Below, piece after piece: positions 16,662 to 24,891 of a DNA stretch of 33,218 nucleotides; within the stretch, counting starts at the first letter, position 1; each line of letters opens with the position of its first letter. The translations under genes were made by a program, and so were the position numbers. The DNA is from Maridesulfovibrio bastinii DSM 16055 (lineage in GTDB: Bacteria > Desulfobacterota > Desulfovibrionia > Desulfovibrionales > Desulfovibrionaceae). Below the pieces are notes generated by a model that saw nothing but the letters and a program-made list of their open reading frames with translations, had not been told where the DNA came from and did not search any database. The stretch spans positions 1-33,218 of the forward strand of contig NZ_AUCX01000027.1 in assembly GCF_000429985.1 (NCBI RefSeq), read 5' to 3'.

Positions 16662-17135
16662 ATGGTCTTAGATTTAGAAGAGGAGCTTGAGCGCTATTCT
16701 CAATATGAAGACAAAACGGTGCAGTACACAATAAGGGTATCAAAGGAGTGCGGTGATCGAATTGAGGAGCTGAAGGATAGGGGGGCCAAAAGTGCTGCTG
16801 CGATTGTCAGAGTGTTTGTTGAGGCAGGAAGTAAAAATTTATTAGCAGCAAGAAGCATGAGCGAAGGTTTCGAAAATGCTGAGACAGAAGGTGTTGGTCT
16901 CGAAGAGTTAGGTAAAGAGGTCGATTCCCTACGGGAAGAGGTTGCTTCTCTTAAGCGGCAGATGAAAGACATGTGGAATCTTTTGGACGAATCTACTGGT
17001 GGAGCTGCCAAAGATATTGACGAGGAACTGGATTCGGATAAATCAAAGGAGACAGACCAAGAGGCAACAGAGCAGGAATTACCAGATTCTGACTTGTCCA
17101 CTGACGAAGTAACTGATAAATCCGAAAACGCATGA
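16662..17135 (+). CDS. ribbon-helix-helix-like coiled-coil acidic protein
   Basis: A 157-residue protein I do not recognise as a named family. Visible parts: residues 20-56 (VQYTIRVSKECGDRIEELKD, then AAAIVRVFVEAG) look like a ribbon-helix-helix DNA-binding unit; 76-108 is a coiled coil (EELGKEVDSLREEVASLKRQ); the tail from about 115 is strongly acidic and probably disordered. GGAGGAGAT stands before ATG 16662. The stop overlaps the Fic start as ATGA (17132-17135). A DNA-binding head with an acidic tail, coupled to Fic and behind a large palindrome, suggests an autoregulator and possibly a Fic partner. Confidence 0.6.
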   Translation: MVLDLEEELERYSQYEDKTVQYTIRVSKECGDRIEELKDRGAKSAAAIVRVFVEAGSKNLLAARSMSEGFENAETEGVGLEELGKEVDSLREEVASLKRQMKDMWNLLDESTGGAAKDIDEELDSDKSKETDQEATEQELPDSDLSTDEVTDKSENA

Positions 17136-17890
17136 ACACACTAAACCTCGACACCCTCAAATCCCGCCTAGACGCACAGAGACCGCTTCCACCCGAAGTG
17201 GTCAAGAACCTGCGTGAAGATCTGGCCCTGCGCTGGACCTACAACTCCAACGCTATTGAAGGGAACACGCTTACGCTTCAGGAAACCAAGGTCGTGCTTG
17301 AAGGCGTGACCGTTGGCGGCAAGTCTATTGCCGAACACCTTGAGGCGACAAACCATGCCCATGCTATCAACCTTGTCTATGCTTTGGTGGAGCAGGGTGA
17401 TCCTTTAGATGTGCGCACGATCAAGGAAATTCATAGCCTTATCCTGAAGGGTATTGATGATCGGAATGCCGGGGTGTTCCGCACTGTGAACGTGACTATT
17501 TCCGGTGCTGAGCATGTGCCACCGGATTTTCTGAATTTGCAGGATGAAATTGACCAGTTTATGGATTGGTACAACGGTGACGGAGCTGAGCTGCATGTCG
17601 TTGAACGCGCTGCTCGTGTCCATGTGGATTTCGTAAAGATCCATCCCTTTGCTGATGGTAATGGCCGAACTTCTAGGTTGCTGATGAACCTCGAATTGAT
17701 GAAGGGGGGATTCCCGCCGGTTGTATTTCAGAATTCTGAGCGGTTGTCCTATTATGAAGCTTTAGAAGCTGCTTGCGTGAAGCTCGACTATGGTCCGTTC
17801 TTGGAAATGACCGAGAGGCTTGTGCTGGATAGCTTCAAGCCGTACTGGTTCGCATTGGGCTTGGATGAGGACGGACAGACCAAGTTTTAA
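17132..17890 (+). CDS. Fic family protein (probable AMP-transferase)
   Basis: A 252-residue Fic-domain protein. The catalytic loop HPFADGNGRTSR (171-182) fits HxFx(D/E)GNGRxxR completely, so nucleotidyl transfer to a protein hydroxyl is expected. The N-terminal helix contains SNAIEG (39-44), matching the (S/T)xxxE(G/N) inhibitory motif, so it appears to be self-inhibited through its own N-terminus rather than through a separate VbhA-type antitoxin. The target is unknown. It is coupled to the preceding gene by an ATGA overlap. Its stop codon overlaps that of the convergent integrase (TTAA, 17887-17890). Confidence 0.93.
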   Translation: MNTLNLDTLKSRLDAQRPLPPEVVKNLREDLALRWTYNSNAIEGNTLTLQETKVVLEGVTVGGKSIAEHLEATNHAHAINLVYALVEQGDPLDVRTIKEIHSLILKGIDDRNAGVFRTVNVTISGAEHVPPDFLNLQDEIDQFMDWYNGDGAELHVVERAARVHVDFVKIHPFADGNGRTSRLLMNLELMKGGFPPVVFQNSERLSYYEALEAACVKLDYGPFLEMTERLVLDSFKPYWFALGLDEDGQTKF

Positions 17891-19071
17891 TCGTCCAGCA
17901 CCGCTACTGCTGCTTTCAGGTTGTCTGGGGCCAAGTGGGCGTATCTTTCAGTCATGGCGAGGGTCGAGTGCCCCATGAGTTTTGCCACGGTGTAGAGCGG
18001 AGTTCCACGCTGAACCAGCCAGCTTGCGAAGGTATGGCGCAGGGTATGGAACACCACTTTCTGTCTGCGGTCAGAGTGGTCCTCATTGAATTTTAGCTTT
18101 GTGACCGATTTACTGAACGCTCTGGGGATTTCATAGCGGCGGTTGCCATCCTTACCACCAAATACGATTTGAGCTGACTTCGGGGAACTTTTCCGTAATC
18201 CTTCCAGTTCTCTCTTTACCTGCTTGGTCATAAACGCATGCCGTGCCAGTCCACTTTTAGATTCGCGGATGAGGATCATGTCGTTGTCGAAGTCTATATC
18301 CCGCCATTCAAGATTGAGAATCTCACCGGCACGAAGGCCGCAATAGAGCGAGACAAGCGCGATTAAGTGGATATTGCTCTCGTAGGTCCTCAACTCATCC
18401 AGTAGTTGGCTGGCTTCATCTTCCGACAGAAACCGTATGCGCCGGTTGTCAGTCTTGGGAATCTTGGTCTTTTGAACCGGATTGTCTCCACTGAAAATAT
18501 CCAGATTCTTGGCAATGTTGTAGACCTGACGCACAGTAGCCAGTGCGTATTGAATTGAGCGAGGGCTGCGGTCCTTCTGACTCATGGACTGTTTGATCTG
18601 CTCCAGGTCGGTAGGGGATACTGCAACAAATGGAATCTTGCCTATGGCTGGCGATATCCATAGCCTATACAGGCTCTCCTCACGCTTCCATGACTTCTCT
18701 GATTTGTTTGTCTTGGCCTGCGGTTCATAGAATCTCTTCCAGATCTCATCAAAGCTGATTTCAGCGCGGTGCCTTGCCTCTTCGAGTAGTCTTTCTTCTT
18801 TGAGCTGGGCCTCGGCCATCTCCTTCTTCTGTTTCAGAGTCTGGGGGAATTTGCCTTGGGCGTGATTGGATTTCAACTCACCGAGGAGGTTGGCAGCGTC
18901 TTGGGGCTTGACTCCGTTACTGGCCCAGCCCACAGCTTCAGTCTTGGTCTTGCCGTTATGCTTGTAGGTAATGGTGTAATATTTGTCAGGCTGGATACCG
19001 TGCTTGCGGGTCTCATGTTCCCGGTAGCGGACACCGGGGAATTTGGTCTTACTCCAAGTCGTCTTAGCCAT
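17887..19071 (-). CDS. int: tyrosine recombinase / integrase
   Basis: A 394-residue site-specific integrase. Catalytic set: R247 (CGLRAGEI), H342 and R345 (HTLRHTF), H368 (MGHST) and Y377 (ERYAHL). The N-terminal part has an arm-binding-type domain (about 8-60, KFPGVRYREH) and a core-binding domain (about 105-200), with a long charged helix between. Start ATG 19071 follows GGAGGTAAT; an in-frame ATG 45 bases upstream has no such site. The gene starts 160 bases from the tRNA-Lys fragment, which is the expected target. Confidence 0.95.
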   Translation of the reverse strand: MAKTTWSKTKFPGVRYREHETRKHGIQPDKYYTITYKHNGKTKTEAVGWASNGVKPQDAANLLGELKSNHAQGKFPQTLKQKKEMAEAQLKEERLLEEARHRAEISFDEIWKRFYEPQAKTNKSEKSWKREESLYRLWISPAIGKIPFVAVSPTDLEQIKQSMSQKDRSPRSIQYALATVRQVYNIAKNLDIFSGDNPVQKTKIPKTDNRRIRFLSEDEASQLLDELRTYESNIHLIALVSLYCGLRAGEILNLEWRDIDFDNDMILIRESKSGLARHAFMTKQVKRELEGLRKSSPKSAQIVFGGKDGNRRYEIPRAFSKSVTKLKFNEDHSDRRQKVVFHTLRHTFASWLVQRGTPLYTVAKLMGHSTLAMTERYAHLAPDNLKAAVAVLDD

Positions 19072-19231
19072 ATTACCTCCAGATTTTGTACAACTCCTGT
19101 ACAACTTTTTCAGCATACGGGCAATGATTCTTGGTGATAATCTGTGAGGGCTAAATTCAAGGAAGTCCTTTTATATCAACGTATAAGTGGTGGTTGTGTG
19201 ATGTGCTGTGAAGATGTGTGATTGGCTTAAA

Positions 19232-19281
19232 ACGGACTCTTAATCCGTTGGTTCAAGGTTCGATTCCTTGGTGGCCTACCA
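19232..19281 (+). other. 3' fragment of tRNA-Lys(CTT), right attachment site
   Basis: Anticodon stem ACGGA/TCCGT (19232-19236, 19244-19248) with loop CTCTTAA, T arm CAAGG-TTCGATT-CCTTG (19254-19270), acceptor strand GTGGCCT, discriminator A and CCA (19279-19281). The matching acceptor strand AGGCCAC and a D arm are absent upstream, so it is not a working tRNA gene. It is the displaced 3' end left by integration. Confidence 0.88.
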
Positions 19282-19292
19282 CAGCAAATACA

Positions 19293-19329
19293 GGGTGTTA
19301 GACGAATAGTCTAGCACCCTTTTGTTTTT
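19293..19329 (+). terminator. intrinsic terminator, probably the original tRNA-Lys terminator
   Basis: GGGTGTTAGAC (19293-19303) pairs with GTCTAGCACCC (19309-19319) with one G-U wobble, followed by TTTTGTTTTT. It stands 11 bases after the CCA of the tRNA fragment, as expected for the host side of the junction. Confidence 0.85.
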
Positions 19330-19404
19330 CCAAATCCTTTCAATCTCTCATCAATCCCTTATTAGTCCCTTACAACTGATATTAAATACATAAATTTTGC
19401 TGAG

Positions 19405-19441
19405 AAACAATTGATTGAGCATATTACTCAACCAATTGTTT
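19405..19441 (-). terminator. 15-bp hairpin after the first peptidase gene
   Basis: Arms 19405-19419 and 19427-19441 pair with one G-T wobble around a 7-base loop. It lies 8 bases downstream of the peptidase stop on the minus strand. The T tract is weak, so termination may be partial. Confidence 0.6.
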
Positions 19442-19448
19442 ACCCATT

Positions 19449-20951
19449 TTAGTTTAGCAGCAGGCTGTTAATTGGAGCCATTGAGTGGGTTGCAGGAACA
19501 GCTATAACTCTGAGGCAGATATTGGTGTTGGTGTAAACTTTACTGATATCAGTCCAGTTAGTACCATCTGTGCTGTAAAAACTTTGACCTGCAGAAGCTG
19601 TCATTTGAGTAGCATAACCCTGAATAGGGTACTCTAGGGCGTAATAATTGGGTTTTGTCTCAGAAACTGTTTTTAGAACAATTGAGAATTTTTCTCCTTT
19701 CTTAACTGGAACAGTTTTAGATAGGTCTACGGTATATACTCCAGATGCAGTAAAACTAAAAATATTAGATTTATATGCTAAAGAGCCGGACATAGGTTTA
19801 TTATCTGTAACATTTTTGTAGATATAAATTGTATATTTATTTTCAGGTTCAACGTCAAAAATGAGAGCCTTTTTAAGGAAATGATCTTTTTCTGCCGTAA
19901 AAATATTTGAAATAAATAACGGAGTAGTATGATCTGAATACGTGTATGCTGTTTTACCTAAGTAATCATAAAGGTATTGAAATTCATTGTCTTTAGATTG
20001 TTCTGCAATGAAAACATTACCTCCTCTGTCACGTATAGCCGCATCTTCATAGGAGATGTAAAAATATCCGTTATCTCCCCACCATGTTCCCCATGAGTTG
20101 CGAACTATCCATGCCCCATTGTTTTGTGGTGTAGTGTTAAAATTGTATTTTGAATATGAATCATCCCAGCCGATAATTGTAACTGCATGATTCGTATCAG
20201 TACTTGTTTCGTCGAAAAAAGCATTTGTATAGCTGTTAAAGAATGAACTTTCATAGTCTATAGCAACATCAACAGCTCCATAATTTTTAATTAGATATTT
20301 GATGTTTGCAACAACTGAGTCTCCACCTGGTGCATAAATCATAGATTTAATGCTAGAAACATTTTTTGCTTCAGCTGAAGGGGGAGTGCCCATATTGCTA
20401 TAAGGTTCTACACTTTCACTTACAGCTCCAGTTCCACGGCTTATCATTGCAAAAGCTTTGTTATAATTTCCCCCGAGATCATAAATCGAATCCCATTGAT
20501 AGCCTATGTCGAAAGCAACACGTTTTTGGTCGATAGCAGTATATGTAAAATAGGCAAGATGCTTTTCTGAAAAATCAGCAGGGTTAATTCCATGTTTAAG
20601 TGCTGACGATTCCATACTGCTAATGACAGCGAAAGCCCAGCATGTCCCATAAGGATTTTGATCTCTAATGGGGGAAACGTATCCTTTTTCCCTCAGGTCA
20701 AAATAATGTTCAGTCGGTTGAACTTCTTTTGATTTTTGCTTTGGAACTATAGAGGTGTTTTTTAAATGGCTATTATTTATCGGAGATGGTTCTGCTCTTA
20801 ATGGAGGGATTTTTGAAGATGCTTTGTCCTGTTTGATTATCTGCTGTTGACGCCATTTAACAAAGGCAGGATTAAGTGGAACAAGATCAATAGCGTAAGA
20901 TGATATTGGAAAAAGTGTAATTAGTGCAATCAGCAAAGAGATAAACCGCAT
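19449..20951 (-). CDS. secreted papain-like (C1) cysteine peptidase with lectin-like C-terminus, copy 1
   Basis: A 500-residue exported protein. Signal peptide 1-20 (cut after SSYA), a linker or pro-region to about 80, then a papain-like domain with Q98, catalytic C104 (NPYGTCWAFA), H255 (NHAVTIIGWDD) and N285 (VRNSWGTWWG). From about 320 on is a beta-rich module of the lectin-like type common in such peptidases (TIYIYKNVTDN, KGEKFSIVLKT). The last 22 residues are the same as in the neighbour. ATG 20951 follows CCAGGAGTAAAAT. Periplasmic or extracellular proteolysis is likely; the substrate is unknown. Confidence 0.88.
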   Translation of the reverse strand: MRFISLLIALITLFPISSYAIDLVPLNPAFVKWRQQQIIKQDKASSKIPPLRAEPSPINNSHLKNTSIVPKQKSKEVQPTEHYFDLREKGYVSPIRDQNPYGTCWAFAVISSMESSALKHGINPADFSEKHLAYFTYTAIDQKRVAFDIGYQWDSIYDLGGNYNKAFAMISRGTGAVSESVEPYSNMGTPPSAEAKNVSSIKSMIYAPGGDSVVANIKYLIKNYGAVDVAIDYESSFFNSYTNAFFDETSTDTNHAVTIIGWDDSYSKYNFNTTPQNNGAWIVRNSWGTWWGDNGYFYISYEDAAIRDRGGNVFIAEQSKDNEFQYLYDYLGKTAYTYSDHTTPLFISNIFTAEKDHFLKKALIFDVEPENKYTIYIYKNVTDNKPMSGSLAYKSNIFSFTASGVYTVDLSKTVPVKKGEKFSIVLKTVSETKPNYYALEYPIQGYATQMTASAGQSFYSTDGTNWTDISKVYTNTNICLRVIAVPATHSMAPINSLLLN

Positions 20952-21207
20952 ATTTTACTCCTGGAAGCTATAAATATAGAAGCGTGAAAAAGTTTTTCTC
21001 AGCCTTTTTCAATTTATAGTAATTCTATTTAGTTTTTGCCTAAATCAAGCAAAGAGCTGTAATTAAAATAATATAAATATAGTTATTTATTAAAATTAAT
21101 ATATAATAATATATATTAATGATTTTAACAATAGTCTCTTAGCCCGTTGAGTAAAAAAGCGATTGTTCAATTAAAACACTTTAGATTGGTGCTACTTTTT
21201 GTTCCTT

Positions 21208-22734
21208 TTAGTTTAGCAGCAAACTGTTAATTGGAGCCATTGAGTGGGTTGCAGGAACAGCAATAACCCTCAGGCAGATGTTGGTGTTGTCATACATATT
21301 AGTTATATCTCCCCAAGTGGTCCCAGTTGTTCTGTAAAAGCTTTGGCCTTTAGCAGCTGTTGCTTTTGAAGTGTAATTGTTAATAGGGGATTCTAATGCA
21401 CAATAGTTTGGCTTTGTTTCAGACTCGGTTTTAAGGACAATTGAGAATTTTTCACCCTTTTCTACTGGAATATTTTTAGCAAGGTCGAGGGTATAAACTC
21501 CGGGTGCTTCAAAATTTAAAGTATCCGACTGATAAGTCAGAGTGCCGGACGATGGATTATTGTCTGTGACATCCTTATAGATATAGATAGTGTAACTATT
21601 TTCAGGCGTAAGGGCGAAAAGGACAGCTTTTTTTAGATTCTGATTTTTTACCGCTGTAAAGATGTTTGCGGTGAACAGCGGTGAATTGTTCCCTGTGGCC
21701 ATTTCTATTGTTTGCCCCAGATAATCATACATGTATATGAATTCTTTGCTGTCAGCCTTTCGTGCAATAAAAGCCACACCGCCGTCTTCACATATGGCAG
21801 CTTCCTCATAAGAAACGTAAAAATATCCATTACCTCCCCACCACGTTCCCCATGAGTTGCGAACTATCCATGCCCCATTGTTTTCAGGCGTAGTATTAAA
21901 GTTGTATTTTGAATATGAATCATCCCAGCCAACAATTGTAACCGCATGATTTGTATTGGTGTTTACTTTATTATAGAAGGAGTAATTTTCTTCATTAAAG
22001 TAGGAATCGTCGTAATATATTGAAACGTCAACAGCTCCATAATTTTTCAAAAGGTATTTGATGTTTGCAACAACAGAGTCTCCGCCGGGGGCCTGTATTA
22101 CTGCATCCAGAGCTGAAACATTTTTCGCGTCAGCAGAAGGTGGAGTATCCATGTTTGTATATGGCTCATCAGCTTCACTTACAGCTCCGGTCCCACGACT
22201 TATCATAGCAAATGCCTGATCTTCATTTCCACCTAGATCGTATATGGACGTTTCTTGGGATGCTTTGTCATATCCAATGCGGTTCTGATCAATATCAGTG
22301 TAAGTAAAATATGCGAGATGTTTCTCTGAAAAATCAGCAGGATTCATTCCGTGACGCAATGCTGAAGATTCCATGCTTCCCATAGCCGCAAAAGCCCAGC
22401 AGTCCCCATAGGGGTTCTGGTCTCTTATGGGGGAGACATATCCACTATCCCTCAAATCAAAATATGTTTCTGATGGTTCAATTGCTTTTGTTGTTTTAGC
22501 AGGAACTATGGATATGTTCTTTAAGTATTCACGATTAATCGGTGAGGGACGTGCCGTGAGAGGAGGGATGCTTGAATATTTTTTATTTACAGCAGTGGTA
22601 GAAGAATTTTTTTGTTGTGCATCCTGTTGTTGCTGCCATTTTACAAAGTCTGGATTAAGTGGAAGAAGTTCAGCTGCGTAAGCTGACATAGGGAAAAGCA
22701 TTATCAAAGCAATAAACAATGAAATAAACCGCAT
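21208..22734 (-). CDS. secreted papain-like (C1) cysteine peptidase with lectin-like C-terminus, copy 2
   Basis: A 508-residue paralogue of the gene 256 bases downstream. Signal peptide 1-20 (SAYA), peptidase domain with Q106, C112 (NPYGDCWAFA), H263 and N293, then the same beta-rich module. The start is the ATG at 22734, five bases after TAGGAG; an in-frame codon 24 bases upstream has no site. Both genes are AT-rich, on the minus strand, and separated by a 256-base AT-rich gap that holds no gene, so each may have its own promoter. This is a tandem duplication with partial sequence homogenisation at the 3' end. Confidence 0.88.
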   Translation of the reverse strand: MRFISLFIALIMLFPMSAYAAELLPLNPDFVKWQQQQDAQQKNSSTTAVNKKYSSIPPLTARPSPINREYLKNISIVPAKTTKAIEPSETYFDLRDSGYVSPIRDQNPYGDCWAFAAMGSMESSALRHGMNPADFSEKHLAYFTYTDIDQNRIGYDKASQETSIYDLGGNEDQAFAMISRGTGAVSEADEPYTNMDTPPSADAKNVSALDAVIQAPGGDSVVANIKYLLKNYGAVDVSIYYDDSYFNEENYSFYNKVNTNTNHAVTIVGWDDSYSKYNFNTTPENNGAWIVRNSWGTWWGGNGYFYVSYEEAAICEDGGVAFIARKADSKEFIYMYDYLGQTIEMATGNNSPLFTANIFTAVKNQNLKKAVLFALTPENSYTIYIYKDVTDNNPSSGTLTYQSDTLNFEAPGVYTLDLAKNIPVEKGEKFSIVLKTESETKPNYCALESPINNYTSKATAAKGQSFYRTTGTTWGDITNMYDNTNICLRVIAVPATHSMAPINSLLLN

Positions 22735-22907
22735 TTTAACTCCTATTAAATACAGCAACTAAATTTAATTTTAACTTTTTATTAAAATTAAAAAAATAAT
22801 TATAAGTAACAATACTGTAACTTATCCTGCAGATATAATTTAGGTATAATAATATAAATAATTTTAGCTGGCAATAAGATTCAACTGCTGCTGGTTTGAA
22901 AAAAGTA

Positions 22908-23510
22908 TCAGATTATACCGATAGGACGGCTTATCGCTGTACTGTTTTCTGATTGGGCGTATCTTTTATAGCCCTCATGGCTGTTCTTATCTCTACTGAA
23001 GTTATTATCTCTGCCGTGCGCAGGAGCTGGCAGGTGATTTTCTTTGATCTTATTTGCCATGGAATTAAGATTCAGCTGCACTGAAATATTGCTAAAGTTG
23101 TTATGGGGATTAGCTGTTGGTGCAGACTCAAGCATTGAAGTGCTTGTTGTCTTGTTCGTAAGTGCAGCTTCGTATGGAGAAGATAAGTTGCTTATTACGG
23201 TCTTGCCGTGAACATTATTGTTTCCATGTTCTGTTGCATATACATTTCCATAAGAGTCGTTTCTGTAAATAAGATTGGAGCCGTGGTTATTATTTTCAGC
23301 TGTTAATAAATTTTGCTGCTGTCGGGATTCATCAGATGTATTTTCAGTCTGCTTTGCCAGTTGACGGGCTTCAGCGCTTATTTCAATTTTATCGCTGTCA
23401 TTATTTGGGTCTGCAACGTAATCATCTGTTTTTTTGAGTGAAGCAGGCAGCGCAGATAATCCGAAAGAATCGGATACTGTTCTGGTTGTCATGGATATTG
23501 ATTCAGTCAT
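22908..23510 (-). CDS. hypothetical polar, low-complexity protein
   Basis: A 200-residue protein not recognised. No signal peptide or membrane segment. It is rich in Asn, Ser and Thr and probably mostly disordered. One conserved-looking segment, DKIEISAEARQLAKQ (about 40-54), resembles the short D-x-V/I-x-I-S-x-E-A-R motif seen in FlgM-like and other flagellum-associated small proteins; that is a resemblance only. The start ATG is preceded by CAGGCAATAAA. It is alone, facing away from the alcohol dehydrogenase gene. Confidence 0.6.
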   Translation of the reverse strand: MTESISMTTRTVSDSFGLSALPASLKKTDDYVADPNNDSDKIEISAEARQLAKQTENTSDESRQQQNLLTAENNNHGSNLIYRNDSYGNVYATEHGNNNVHGKTVISNLSSPYEAALTNKTTSTSMLESAPTANPHNNFSNISVQLNLNSMANKIKENHLPAPAHGRDNNFSRDKNSHEGYKRYAQSENSTAISRPIGII

Positions 23511-23712
23511 TTTATTGCCTGCAGGTTACAGATTAAAGTATACCTTATTAACCTTATCGGATGCTTTCGTAAGATCTTTAGGTTTGTATGCAACTTTTTT
23601 TTAAAGAGACCATTATTAGTTCTGCTATTGCGCGAAGAGAGTTAATCATGTTATATCTTATAAAAATATAAGTATAAAATTTTAGAAAGTCTTAATTATA
23701 TCTGGAGTGGCA

Positions 23713-24891
23713 ATGAAGCAGGGATTATTCATGAAAGAAGTTCTAGCCCTAAGAAAACTGGTTGTTCCTGAAGTAGTTTTCGGAGTTGATGCAGCGCTGC
23801 TTGCCGGGCAGTATGCTGAAAATCTGGGAGTTAAGAAATCTCTGGTTGTTACTGACAGTGGAGTGGAAAAATGCGGCTGGGTTTCTCTGGTTAAGGAGAG
23901 TCTGGAAAATTCAGGCGTTGAAAGTGTTATTTTCAACAGAGTTTCCTCGAATCCAAGAGATTATGAAGTTATGGAAGGGGAAGAATTTTACCGTGAGAGC
24001 GGGTGCGATTCCATTGTTGCCATAGGTGGTGGAAGCTCTATGGATTGTGCTAAAGGCATCGGCATAGTTTCTACAAATGGAGCACATATAAGAGATTTTG
24101 AAGGTGTGGATATGGTCCGCAGGCCGGGGCCGCCTTTAATCTGCATTCCTACCACGGCCGGAAGTTCTGCCGATGTTTCACAGTTTGCCATAATTTCTGA
24201 TACAGTAAGAAAAGTAAAAATCAGTATAGTCAGTAAGGCTACAGTGCCCGATGTTGCACTAGTTGACCCTAAGCTTACCTTGACTATGGATGCAAATCTG
24301 ACGGCATCCACTGGTATGGATGCGCTTACACATGCTTTTGAAGCGTATGTTTCCAATGCCAATTCAGCTGTTACCGATTTATTCGCTCTTGATGCCATTT
24401 CAATGATAAATTCGAGTCTTCCTGAAGTGATACGTGATCCTGAAAATCTAGAAAAACGTGGACGAGTTATGCTTGGAAGCATGGAAGCCGGATTTGCTTT
24501 TTCCAACGCAATTCTTGGAGCAGTGCATGCCCTTGCCCATAGTCTGGGCGGATTTCTTGATCTGCCGCATGGGGAATGCAACGCAATTCTTCTGCCTTAC
24601 GTTGTAAGAAAGAATTTTGATTATGCCGCGGACCGTTACAGGGTTATTGCTGAAAATATGGGGCTTGATACCTCTGGACATGCAGACGGTTATGTCTGTG
24701 ATCTTTTAGTGGATCATATAGAAAAATTAAAGCACGAAGTAGGGTTGGTAAGAACTTTGAAGGACTTCGGCATGACAGCTGATAAAATGGATTTTGTTAC
24801 AGAGAATGCTTTAAACGATGCCTGTATGGTCACAAATCCGGTTAATCTGACTATTGAAGATGTGGTGAAAATATATGAAGCGGCGCTCTAA
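23713..24891 (+). CDS. iron-containing alcohol dehydrogenase
   Basis: A 392-residue NAD(P)-dependent, metal-containing (type III) alcohol dehydrogenase. The nucleotide-binding loop is GGGSSMDCAKG (105-115), then IPTTAGSSADVS. Metal ligands are the expected D203 and the histidines in HALAHSLGG and LPHGECN; LTASTGMDALTHAFEAYVS is the family signature. Start ATG 23713 has GGAG five bases before it; an in-frame GTG six bases earlier overlaps that site. It would interconvert alcohols and aldehydes, plausible in ethanol metabolism of a sulfate reducer. Its last 17 bases overlap the sensor kinase gene, so both are probably co-transcribed. Confidence 0.94.
   Translation: MKQGLFMKEVLALRKLVVPEVVFGVDAALLAGQYAENLGVKKSLVVTDSGVEKCGWVSLVKESLENSGVESVIFNRVSSNPRDYEVMEGEEFYRESGCDSIVAIGGGSSMDCAKGIGIVSTNGAHIRDFEGVDMVRRPGPPLICIPTTAGSSADVSQFAIISDTVRKVKISIVSKATVPDVALVDPKLTLTMDANLTASTGMDALTHAFEAYVSNANSAVTDLFALDAISMINSSLPEVIRDPENLEKRGRVMLGSMEAGFAFSNAILGAVHALAHSLGGFLDLPHGECNAILLPYVVRKNFDYAADRYRVIAENMGLDTSGHADGYVCDLLVDHIEKLKHEVGLVRTLKDFGMTADKMDFVTENALNDACMVTNPVNLTIEDVVKIYEAAL

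Larger units (their letters stand above)
1..19281. mobile_element. tRNA-Lys-targeted integrative defence island (left end outside window)
   Basis: The right edge is defined by a 3' tRNA-Lys fragment (19232-19281) beside a tyrosine integrase. Everything to its left is accessory: Abi protein, type I RM, Kiwa-like genes, RNase HI, Gp2-type protein, AlpA-like protein, DUF927-like protein and Fic. The tRNA fragment lies on the plus strand and lacks its 5' half, so the reconstituted full tRNA and left junction must be left of position 1. The defence genes look more GC-rich than the host genes after 19300 (judged by eye). It could be one element or several nested ones, because a direct repeat also flanks the RM/Kiwa cassette. 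Confidence 0.7.

Noticed and set aside
19190-19281. Intact tRNA-Lys gene
   Set aside because: The bases before 19232 form neither the acceptor strand AGGCCAC nor a D arm.
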